From Flavobacteriales bacterium (lineage in GTDB: Bacteria > Bacteroidota > Bacteroidia > Flavobacteriales_F > PHOS-HE28): a stretch of 64,000 nt of DNA. Below are positions 42,816-49,496 of this stretch, one piece after another; positions within the stretch are counted from its first letter, which is position 1, and each line of letters starts with the position of its first letter. The stretch lies in NCBI GenBank assembly GCA_016718655.1, contig JADKCV010000004.1, positions 62,001 through 126,000 of the forward strand. The letters are read 5' to 3'. The notes below the pieces were generated by a model that was given only the letters and a program-made list of their open reading frames with translations, was not told the DNA's origin and ran no database searches. The position numbers and the translations under genes were made by a program.

Positions 42816-43433
42816 ATGATGGGAACCCTGGCGATCAATAGCACCTTCCACAAGCCCACCTACACGGAGCTGCTGCCCTTGCAGCGTTTCGTGGTACACG
42901 AGCCAGCGGGCCGCTACGGCATCACCGAACTGTTGGATCGGCAGTTGGCGCGCAAGGTCATCGTGGTCCGTGGGCAGCACGTGCTGTTGGATCGTGATCT
43001 GGCCGCGCTCCACGGTGTGTCATTGAAGCGGATCAAGGCCTTGGTGCGGGCCGGTGGGGCCTATTTCGAGGAGGTCAGCATCCTTCTCCTTACACCCGAT
43101 GAACTGGCCGCGGCGCGGTCGCGTTCGGGGACCGTGGCATCAGGTCCAAAGGCCCCGGTCCATGCCTTCACGGAGGTGGGCATCCTTACAGTAGGCCTAC
43201 TCCTGCGTACGCAGCGGGCCATGGCCTTCAACCTGCGCATCATCCGCCTCTTCCTACGCATGCGCGATGTGGTGGTCGCCAACCAGGATATCCTGATCCG
43301 CCTGGATCAACTGGAGGAACGCGCCGGTGGCGAAGGACACGATATCAAGGGTATGCTGCAAGAGCTCAAAGAACTGCTCAGCCCCCCTTCTATCCCGCTG
43401 GACCCTGCTGGTGCTGAACCCGACGAAGCATGA
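42816..43433 (+). CDS. Divergent ORF6N-like domain protein
   Basis: 205 residues. Residues about 25-145 follow the ORF6N layout of the next gene: an N-terminal strand (ARKVIVVRGQHVLLDRDLAALHGVSLKRIKALVRAGGAYF) and FTEVGILTVGLLLRTQRAMAFNLRIIRLFLRMRDVV. The match is weaker, with a leucine-rich middle in place of the usual FMFQL segment. A helical tail (LIRLDQLEERAGGEGHDIKGMLQELKELL) could dimerise. ORF6N domains come from phage and are thought to bind DNA. It overlaps the next gene by four bases. Alternatively, a start one codon later (42819). Confidence 0.65.
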   Translation: MMGTLAINSTFHKPTYTELLPLQRFVVHEPAGRYGITELLDRQLARKVIVVRGQHVLLDRDLAALHGVSLKRIKALVRAGGAYFEEVSILLLTPDELAAARSRSGTVASGPKAPVHAFTEVGILTVGLLLRTQRAMAFNLRIIRLFLRMRDVVVANQDILIRLDQLEERAGGEGHDIKGMLQELKELLSPPSIPLDPAGAEPDEA

Positions 43434-44005
43434 ACACGGCCATGTACACCCTCGTCATGGAGCCACCCGCTACTTACAAGGCCGTGGCTCCGCCCGATGC
43501 CGCTATCACCGGCCGCATCCACTATATCCGTGGGCAGAAAGTGATGCTCGACCGTGACCTTGCCGAGCTCTATGGCGTGCAGGTCAAGGCGCTCAAACAG
43601 GCGGTGCGCCGGAATATGGAGCGTTTCCCGGAGGATTTCATGTTCACAATCAGGGGCGGCGGTCCCCTGCAGCCAGCGCCTCGGTCGCCGAATGCGACCT
43701 TGAAACGAGGTCAGAACATCAAGTACGTACCCTTCGCCTTCACCGAGCACGGCATACTCATGCTCGCGAACGTGCTTCGCAGCGAACAGGCCATCGCCGT
43801 GAGCATTCACATTATCCGCGTATTCAACCGCATGCGGGAGGTCTTCCATTCCCCGGAGAATGTACTGGACAAGCTGAGGGAGTTGGAGGAGCGTATCTCC
43901 GTACACGACAATGAGATCCAGGCCATCTTCGATCACCTCACGGAATTGGTCTCGCCCACGGAACAGGCGCGCAAACCCATCGGCTTCAAACCAGCCGAAG
44001 CATGA
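43430..44005 (+). CDS. ORF6N domain-containing protein
   Basis: 191 residues. The canonical ORF6N signature is clear: IHYIRGQKVMLDRDLAELYGVQVKALKQAVRRNMERFPEDFMF (about 30-73), then KYVPFAFTEHGILMLANVLRSEQAIAVSIHIIRVFNRMRE. The C-terminal helix (LDKLRELEERISVHDNEIQAIFDHL) is a likely coiled coil. This is the usual chromosomal ORF6N form in Bacteroidota, of phage origin, presumed DNA-binding. It shares a transcript with its divergent paralogue upstream (ATGA overlap) and sits just before the S24 repressor gene. Confidence 0.9.
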   Translation: MNTAMYTLVMEPPATYKAVAPPDAAITGRIHYIRGQKVMLDRDLAELYGVQVKALKQAVRRNMERFPEDFMFTIRGGGPLQPAPRSPNATLKRGQNIKYVPFAFTEHGILMLANVLRSEQAIAVSIHIIRVFNRMREVFHSPENVLDKLRELEERISVHDNEIQAIFDHLTELVSPTEQARKPIGFKPAEA

Positions 44006-44019
44006 TCACCGCCCCACAG

Positions 44020-44053
44020 CATAAGACAGTCCTGCAACCGACATAAGACACTC
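44020..44053 (+). promoter_or_regulatory. Direct repeats, operator-like, upstream of the S24 repressor
   Basis: CATAAGACAGTC (44020-44031) and CATAAGACACTC (44042-44053) are direct repeats spaced 22 bases start to start, about two helical turns. The second ends five bases before the repressor ATG. The arrangement fits autoregulation by the adjacent regulator. Confidence 0.55.
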
Positions 44054-44058
44054 TTCAC

Positions 44059-44886
44059 ATGGCAAACCCCGTCTTCGGCTCCAACATCAAACTCCTGCGC
44101 ACCCGCCGTGGCCGCTCGCAGGAAGAGACCGCCATCGCCCTCGAGGTGAAACGTTCCAGCTATAGCGGCTACGAGAACGGCACCGCCGAACCCTCGTTCG
44201 AGCTGCTCGTGCGCATGAGTGAATACTTCAAGGTGAGCATCGACAAACTGCTGCGCGATGATCTGGGTGCCCTCAGCGACAGCCAGATGGGCGTGCTGGA
44301 GCGCGGTGGTGACATCGACCTCAGCGGTCGGCGCCTGCGTGTGCTGGCCACCACGGTCGATCGCGAGGACCGCGAGAACGTGGAGCTGGTGCCCGAGAAG
44401 GCAAAGGCCGGCTACGCGCTGGGCTACGCCGATCCGGAGTACATCAGCATCCTGCCCACCTTCCAGATGCCCTTCCTGGCGCGCGACCGGAAGTATCGCA
44501 CCTTCCAGATCAGCGGCGACAGCATGCCGCCCGTGGCGGACGGTTCCTGGGTCACCGGCGAGTATGTGCAGAACTGGCAGACCGTCCGCGATGGCCAGCC
44601 GTACATCGTGGTCACCAAGGATGATGGCATCGTCTTCAAGGTGGCCTACAACCAGCTGAAGGAGAAGGGCACCCTACTGCTGTGCAGCACCAACCCGCTG
44701 TACGCACCATACGAGGTGCAGGTCACCAATGTGCTCGAGATCTGGAAGTTCGTGCACTTCATCAGTGCCGAGCTGCCCGAACCCAACATGAGCCGGGATG
44801 AACTCGCCCGAAGCGTGGTGGAGTTGCGCAAGGAGGTGGGGCAGTTGCGCCTGGCCATGGAGCAGCAAGGGAGGCTGTCGTTCTGA
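44059..44886 (+). CDS. XRE-family repressor with S24 (LexA-like) self-cleaving peptidase domain
   Basis: 275 residues. The N-terminal helix-turn-helix (about 7-65: GSNIKLLRTRRGRSQEETAIALEVKRSSYSGYENG) is of the XRE type. The C-terminal half is an S24 peptidase: a likely cleavage site Ala117-Gly118 (KAGYALGY), the nucleophile Ser155 in ISGDSMPPV and the general base Lys194 in IVFKVAYN. It resembles LexA and phage CI repressors that cleave themselves when RecA filaments form. A C-terminal helix follows. With ORF6N genes, dinB and dnaE nearby, it likely controls a damage-inducible mutagenesis set. Direct repeats upstream suggest autoregulation. Confidence 0.92.
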   Translation: MANPVFGSNIKLLRTRRGRSQEETAIALEVKRSSYSGYENGTAEPSFELLVRMSEYFKVSIDKLLRDDLGALSDSQMGVLERGGDIDLSGRRLRVLATTVDREDRENVELVPEKAKAGYALGYADPEYISILPTFQMPFLARDRKYRTFQISGDSMPPVADGSWVTGEYVQNWQTVRDGQPYIVVTKDDGIVFKVAYNQLKEKGTLLLCSTNPLYAPYEVQVTNVLEIWKFVHFISAELPEPNMSRDELARSVVELRKEVGQLRLAMEQQGRLSF

Positions 44887-44918
44887 GCCCGGTAGGGGTC
44901 GGGGCTATCTTGTACCCT

Positions 44919-46256
44919 ATGCGTCAGTATCCGATCGATCGTTTGCGTAGGCCCTTCCACGATTTCCTGCGCGATCAATCCACCGGCGGGATCCTCCTCT
45001 TCGTGGTGGCCATGATCGCCATGGTCTGGGCCAATTCGCCCTGGAAGGAGAGCTACCATCACCTGTGGGAACATACCATGGCCATCAGCTTCGACGAATG
45101 GAAGCTGGAACGCACGCTGCACCATTGGATCAATGATGGCCTCATGGCCATGTTCTTCTTCCTGGTCGGCCTCGAACTGAAGCGCGAAGTGGTCGGGGGC
45201 GAACTGTCGCGTCCCCGTGATGCGGTGCTTCCCGTAGCGGCCGGTCTTGGCGGCATGATCGTGCCCGCGCTCATCTTTCTCTTGTTCAACCCGAGCGGTG
45301 AGGAGCACGCAGGTTGGGGCATCCCCATGGCCACGGACATTGCGTTCGCCATCGGGCTGTTGGCCCTGCTGGGCAGCCGGGCACCCGTCGCCCTCAAGGT
45401 CTTCATCACCACATTGGCCATCGCCGATGACCTGGGAGCGGTGCTGGTCATCGCCATCTTCTACACGTCGGATATCAGCTTCATCAACCTCGCGATCGGG
45501 GCGGGCTTCCTGCTCATGCTCGTCGCCGGCAATGTGCTGGGCGTTCGCAGTCCGTGGTACTACGCCCTGTTCGGTATCGGTGGGATGTGGACGGCCTTCC
45601 TGCTCAGCGGCATCCACGCCACGGTGGCCGGGGTGCTGGCGGCTTTCGCCATCCCAGCCGTGACGCGGATGGACGAGGTCACCTACATCAGGCGCATCAC
45701 CAAGTATGTGCGGGAGTTCGCCGCGCTGAAGCCGAACCAACTTCCCACGCTCACCGAGGAGCAGTTGCACGTGATCGAGAAGATCGATGAGGCCAGCGAG
45801 AACGCGGAGACCCCGCTCCAGCGCTTGGAGCACAAGCTCCAGCCCCTGGTGATGTTCGGGGTCATGCCGCTCTTCGCCCTGGCCAATGCGGGCGTTGAAC
45901 TGCCGGATGATATCGGTGCGGCGCTCGCCAGTTCGGTCACCCTGGGCGTAGGTCTGGGCCTTCTGCTGGGGAAACCGCTGGGGATCCTGCTCACTTGCTG
46001 GATCTTCGTACGCCTGGGCTGGGCACGCATCGGACCGGTGCTCACGTGGAGCCATCTCGTCGGTGCCGCCATTCTCGCCGGGGTGGGCTTCACCATGTCG
46101 TTGTTCGTCAATGAACTGGCCTTTGTTTCCCCCCTGCTGCGGCAACAGGCCAAGTTGGGCATTCTCGTGGCTTCGGTGCTGGCAGGCACGATCGGCTTCC
46201 TCCTGCTTCGCCGTTCGCCGCCGGTCACCGAAGGAGCGGAGGGGAATGAACGGTGA
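44919..46256 (+). CDS. nhaA: Na+/H+ antiporter NhaA
   Basis: 445 residues from the ATG at 44919 (MRQYPIDRLRRPFHDFLRDQSTGGILLF). About eleven or twelve membrane segments. Key NhaA segments are present: FFFLVGLELKREVVGGEL, MATDIAFAIGLLALLGSR (aspartate matching the conserved Asp133) and TLAIADDLGAVLVIAIFY (Asp pair matching Asp163/Asp164 that carry ions), and a C-terminal GFTMSLFVNELAF. It exports sodium in exchange for protons at the inner membrane. The cytosolic loop (about 260-290) is longer than in E. coli. A TATCTTG string just upstream may be its promoter. Confidence 0.97.
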   Translation: MRQYPIDRLRRPFHDFLRDQSTGGILLFVVAMIAMVWANSPWKESYHHLWEHTMAISFDEWKLERTLHHWINDGLMAMFFFLVGLELKREVVGGELSRPRDAVLPVAAGLGGMIVPALIFLLFNPSGEEHAGWGIPMATDIAFAIGLLALLGSRAPVALKVFITTLAIADDLGAVLVIAIFYTSDISFINLAIGAGFLLMLVAGNVLGVRSPWYYALFGIGGMWTAFLLSGIHATVAGVLAAFAIPAVTRMDEVTYIRRITKYVREFAALKPNQLPTLTEEQLHVIEKIDEASENAETPLQRLEHKLQPLVMFGVMPLFALANAGVELPDDIGAALASSVTLGVGLGLLLGKPLGILLTCWIFVRLGWARIGPVLTWSHLVGAAILAGVGFTMSLFVNELAFVSPLLRQQAKLGILVASVLAGTIGFLLLRRSPPVTEGAEGNER

Positions 46257-46308
46257 GCCGTTGAAGAGTTCATGTTAAGCCTATGTTAACACGAGGTGAA
46301 CATTCGTG

Positions 46309-46316
46309 TACCTTTG
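46309..46316 (+). promoter_or_regulatory. -7 element of the YwqK-like gene
   Basis: TACCTTTG matches TAnnTTTG and ends 28 bases before the ATG at 46345, supporting that start over the longer frame. Confidence 0.55.
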
Positions 46317-46344
46317 GACGTATCCAAGGTCGAAACACGAACAC

Positions 46345-46743
46345 ATGCGCATCCTCTTGGTCATCGTATCCCTGTTGTCGCTGGGCACTCTCTCAGCGCA
46401 GGAGCTGCTTGGTCAGGAGCGCTGGCCGGATGGCACTTTGAAGGCGACCCGCTACAGCGAGGGTGACCGTATCCACTTCATCACCTACCATGAGAACGGC
46501 AAGGTGAAGGAGATGGGAGCCTTCCTTCAGGGCAAGCGCGACGGCGAATGGAAGCAGTACGCCGAGAGCGGTGCCGTGGTGGCGCGGGCGGCCTTTCGCA
46601 GCGGTCAACGTGAAGGCACTTGGGAGTTCCGTGACGGGACCAACGGCTCCTCCGGTCGCCTGATCTTCAATGATGGGGTCCTTGTTTTTGCGGAGCAGTC
46701 CGCTGAACAGGGCGACATTATTGCTCAGCGCACCTATCCCTAG
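46345..46743 (+). CDS. Secreted MORN-repeat / YwqK-like protein
   Basis: 132 residues from the ATG at 46345, which gives a signal peptide (MRILLVIVSLLSLGTLSAQE). MORN-type beta repeats follow: RWPDGTLKATRYSEGD, YHENGKVKEMGAFLQGKRDGEWKQYAESG and FRSGQREGTWEFRDG. The YwqK family is annotated as an antitoxin from one Bacillus example, but most Bacteroidota members are secreted and no toxin gene is adjacent here. A structural or ligand-binding role at the envelope is more likely than a toxin-antitoxin one. Confidence 0.8.
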   Translation: MRILLVIVSLLSLGTLSAQELLGQERWPDGTLKATRYSEGDRIHFITYHENGKVKEMGAFLQGKRDGEWKQYAESGAVVARAAFRSGQREGTWEFRDGTNGSSGRLIFNDGVLVFAEQSAEQGDIIAQRTYP

Positions 46744-46799
46744 CGGACAAGCACTTTTTCAGGCATTCCCGCCAAGGTGGTGCAACCTTGCTAGCGGCC

Positions 46800-46807
46800 T
46801 ATCTTTG
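46800..46807 (+). promoter_or_regulatory. Possible -7 element very close to the diheme lipoprotein start
   Basis: TATCTTTG matches TAnnTTTG but ends only four bases before the GTG at 46812. If used, the transcript would start at or next to the start codon. Confidence 0.4.
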
Positions 46808-46811
46808 AAGG

Positions 46812-47276
46812 GTGAAGCGGGTAGTTGAGTTGCTCCAATGCGCCATCGGTCTTTTCGCCATCACGATGCTGGTACCCGCGTGCAGGCATGGCAAATGTGA
46901 AAGTGGCCCCCTGAGTTCGATCGGGCGTTCCAGCCACAATGCGGGAGCCAATTGCATGCAGTGCCACCTCCCCGATGGTGAGGGGGAGGTCTGCTGGAAA
47001 GTGGCAGGCACGATCTACAACAGCGATGGAACGGCACCCGCGACAGGCCATCAGGTCCGGCTGTTCACAGGACCGCTTGGAACCGGGGATATCCGGTTGT
47101 CCATACAGAGCGATGCATCCGGGAATATCTACACCTCAGAGGCTATCGCTTTCGGCAATGGTCTTTTCCCAGCGTTGATCCACAATGGTGACACGGCGTT
47201 CATGGCTGAAGCCATATCGGACGGGGCCTGCAACAGATGCCACGGTAGCAGCACAGACCGGATCATCATCCCGTAG
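46812..47276 (+). CDS. Diheme c-type cytochrome-like lipoprotein
   Basis: 154 residues from a GTG at 46812. The N-terminus (MKRVVELLQCAIGLFAITMLVPAC) is a lipoprotein signal with lipobox LVPAC. Two heme c motifs are present: CMQCH (about 48-52) and CNRCH near the C-terminus. Between them is a small beta-sandwich-like region (WKVAGTIYNSDGTAPATGHQVRLFTG) like a CarboxypepD-reg domain. It is probably an envelope electron-transfer protein; partner unknown. The GTG is accepted because the signal begins there; no later in-frame start would keep the full signal. Confidence 0.72.
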   Translation: MKRVVELLQCAIGLFAITMLVPACRHGKCESGPLSSIGRSSHNAGANCMQCHLPDGEGEVCWKVAGTIYNSDGTAPATGHQVRLFTGPLGTGDIRLSIQSDASGNIYTSEAIAFGNGLFPALIHNGDTAFMAEAISDGACNRCHGSSTDRIIIP

Positions 47277-47463
47277 TGGCGATCGAATTTTCGACTCAAG
47301 CCGTTGTGAGCCCACCTCGGATACGGTTTGGGACCACTAGCGACCCACTGGAACGCGGACATCGGAAGGAAGGGCTCATAGCCCGGTTGATCTGAAACAA
47401 CGCAGGTGCCGTCTTGAGGCACGATCATCCTCAAGGGAGGGAACACCGTGAAGGTGTGTATGG

Positions 47464-47880
47464 TCAAGACTTCTTGAACACGTCCTCCGGATCGGGGAAG
47501 GCCTTGAACTCGATCGCGTGCCCGTCGGGATCCTCGATGAACATGCTCACCTGTTCGCCCACCTCACCCTTCATCACCGTGCGGGGTTCGATGTAGAAAG
47601 GGTGTCCCACCTTCTTCAATTTGTCGCGCAGCTTCTTCCAATCGGCCATGCTCAGCACAATGCCCCAATGGTCGCTGGGCACATTGGACTTCGGGTTGTA
47701 GATCCGCGCGGTCTTGATCAGTTTGGGCACCTGCTGTATGGTCAGTTGGTGTCCGAAGAAGTCGTAGTCCACCCAACTTTCGGCGCTGCGCCCTTCGCGG
47801 CAACCTAGGAACTTGCCATAGAAGGCCTTGATCCGTTTGAGGTCCGTGGTGGCAAAGGCGATGTGGAAGGTGCCGTGCAT
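47464..47880 (-). CDS. VOC family (glyoxalase/bleomycin resistance-like) protein
   Basis: 138 residues. Paired beta-alpha-beta-beta-beta modules are clear: FHIAFATTDLKRIKAFYGKFLGC, then HWGIVLSMADWKKLRDKLKK and EVGEQVSMFIEDPDGHAIEFKAF. Metal-ligand positions His6, His71 (SDHWGI) and Glu127 (HAIEFKAF) fit the vicinal oxygen chelate fold. The substrate is unknown; members include glyoxalase I, dioxygenases and drug-binding proteins. It stands alone after a terminator. Confidence 0.88.
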   Translation of the reverse strand: MHGTFHIAFATTDLKRIKAFYGKFLGCREGRSAESWVDYDFFGHQLTIQQVPKLIKTARIYNPKSNVPSDHWGIVLSMADWKKLRDKLKKVGHPFYIEPRTVMKGEVGEQVSMFIEDPDGHAIEFKAFPDPEDVFKKS

Positions 47881-47910
47881 GGGGTGGATATCGGATGCCC
47901 CAAAATAGCA

Positions 47911-47939
47911 ACGGCCCCGACCGGAAGGATCGGGGCCGT
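47911..47939 (-). terminator. Terminator after the acidic-tail gene
   Basis: ACGGCCCCGA and TCGGGGCCGT form a perfect 10-bp stem around a 9-base loop, 38 bases beyond the gene stop on the minus strand. Confidence 0.75.
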
Positions 47940-47977
47940 CGATGGGTTATCAGCAGGGCCGGGTTAGTCGGGTGCGC

Positions 47978-48367
47978 TCAGTCCTCGTCGTCGTCCGCAC
48001 CACCGTCGTCATCGGCGGGGTCATCGTCCTCACCACCATCGTCCTCGGCTTCGTCCTCGCCACCATCGTCGTCGCTGTCGCCGCCGGTATCATCGGCATC
48101 GAGACCACCACCTTCTTCCAGATCGTCACCCACCGGAGCTGCATCCTCTTGATCGAGGAACTCTTCGATCTCGGCGCGGCTCTCGGGGTTGATCTTGATC
48201 AGGTAAAGCGCATCGGCGGTACGCAGTTCGATGACCCTCAGGATATCCCCCTTGGCGGTCGGGATGGTCTTGATGTGGGTGCTATCGATGCCGTCAGGAT
48301 ACTGCTCCTGGAGGGTTTCCTTGAGCGCGTCGGTCAGCGTGTTGAAGGAGCGGATCAGGCGTTGCAT
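47978..48367 (-). CDS. Small conserved protein with long acidic tail
   Basis: 129 residues. The N-terminal part (about 1-75: MQRLIRSFNTLTDALKETL, IPTAKGDILRVIELRTADALYLIKINPE) resembles a small Flavobacteriales family sometimes misnamed DNA primase. Residues about 77-129 are almost all Asp, Glu and Gly. Such tails bind basic proteins or metals; function is not known. It is 12 bases downstream of the deoxyhypusine-synthase-like gene and so probably co-transcribed with it. The GC-rich repetitive tail may vary in length between strains. Confidence 0.72.
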   Translation of the reverse strand: MQRLIRSFNTLTDALKETLQEQYPDGIDSTHIKTIPTAKGDILRVIELRTADALYLIKINPESRAEIEEFLDQEDAAPVGDDLEEGGGLDADDTGGDSDDDGGEDEAEDDGGEDDDPADDDGGADDDED

Positions 48368-48379
48368 GGGGAGGGGTGC

Positions 48380-49357
48380 TCACATATCGAGGACGTAGGC
48401 AAAGATGAGGGGCGCCACGATAGTAGCGTCACTTTCAATGATGAATTTGGGCGTGTCGATATCCAACTTGCCCCAGGTTATCTTCTCATTGGGAACGGCG
48501 CCACTATAGCTTCCGTAGCTGGTGGTACTATCGCTGATCTGGCAGAAATAGCTCCAGAACGGGATGCTCTCACGCTGCAGGTCCTGATGTAGCATGGGCA
48601 CCACACAAATGGGGAAGTCACCGGCGATCCCCCCCCCGATCTGGAAGAAGCCGATCCCGTCAGGACCACAATTGTTGGTGTACCAATCCGCCAGGAACAT
48701 CATGTACTCGATGCCGCTCTTCATCATCCCGGGCTTACAGTCCCCCACGATGCAATGGCCAGCGAAGATGTTGCCGAGGGTGCTATCCTCCCATCCGGGA
48801 CAGATGATGGGCAGGTTGCGCTCGGCGGCGGCCACCATCCAACTGTCCTTGGGGTCGATCTGGTAGTACTGCTCCAGTACACCAGAACGGATCATCTCAT
48901 AGAAGTACTCATGCGGGAAACGACGGTTGCCGCTCTTGTCATCAGCGGTCCAAAGGTCCACCACGTGCTTCTCCAGGCGCCGGAAGGCCTCGTGCTCGGG
49001 GATGCAGGTATCCGTCACGCGGTTCATGCCACGGTCCAACAGGTCGCGCTCCTGGGCCGGGGTGAGGTCCCGGTAGTGAGGCACACGCTCGTAGTGGTCA
49101 TGAGCGACCAGGTTCATCACATCCTCTTCCAGGTTGGCGCCGGTGCAACTGATGATGTCCACCTTGCCCTGACGGATCATCTCAGCGAAGATCTTTCCGA
49201 GTTCTGCGGTGCTCATGGCACCCGCCAAGGTCACCATCATTTTCCGGCCCTTGGCCAAGTGGGCTTTATAGCCTTGGGCGGCATCCACGAGTGCAGCTGC
49301 ATTGAAGTGCAGGTAGTGCTTCTCCATGAAAGCCGATAGGGGGCGGACGGTGCTCAT
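48380..49357 (-). CDS. Deoxyhypusine synthase-like enzyme (polyamine aminobutyl/aminopropyl transferase)
   Basis: 325 residues. The fold and motifs match the deoxyhypusine synthase family: LAGAMSTAELGKIFAEMIRQGKVDIISCTGAN, GIGFFQIGGGIAGDFPIC, and EKITWGKLDIDTPKFIIESDATIVAPL, in which Lys297 of TWGK matches the catalytic lysine of the eukaryotic enzyme. Bacteria lack eIF5A, so the family here is expected to act on free polyamines, for example as a homospermidine-synthase-like enzyme using NAD. The adjacent arginine decarboxylase supports a polyamine role. It has its own likely promoter (49375-49382). Exact product is not known. Confidence 0.88.
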   Translation of the reverse strand: MSTVRPLSAFMEKHYLHFNAAALVDAAQGYKAHLAKGRKMMVTLAGAMSTAELGKIFAEMIRQGKVDIISCTGANLEEDVMNLVAHDHYERVPHYRDLTPAQERDLLDRGMNRVTDTCIPEHEAFRRLEKHVVDLWTADDKSGNRRFPHEYFYEMIRSGVLEQYYQIDPKDSWMVAAAERNLPIICPGWEDSTLGNIFAGHCIVGDCKPGMMKSGIEYMMFLADWYTNNCGPDGIGFFQIGGGIAGDFPICVVPMLHQDLQRESIPFWSYFCQISDSTTSYGSYSGAVPNEKITWGKLDIDTPKFIIESDATIVAPLIFAYVLDM

Positions 49358-49374
49358 TTCAGTGGTTCAGGGGC

Positions 49375-49382
49375 GAAATATA
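49375..49382 (-). promoter_or_regulatory. Putative -7 element of the deoxyhypusine-synthase-like gene
   Basis: TATATTTC on the minus strand has one mismatch to TAnnTTTG and ends 17 bases before the ATG at 49357. Confidence 0.4.
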
Positions 49383-49496
49383 GAAGCGGTGTGCGAATGC
49401 CGCTCATCCAATGGCAAAGAAGGTTGCGTAAAGATCGACCGGGAAGGTCGGATCGTTGAACGTCCAGGTGATCCGCGGTATACGTTGACCAAGTGG

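Noticed and set aside
44646..46145. 499-codon minus-strand ORF opposite nhaA and the repressor
   Set aside because: Shadow frame of two confident genes; the His/Gly/Asp-rich product has no recognisable fold.
46345..46743. Toxin-antitoxin antitoxin (YwqK name)
   Set aside because: The protein has a signal peptide and no toxin gene adjoins; the name is inherited from one Bacillus example.
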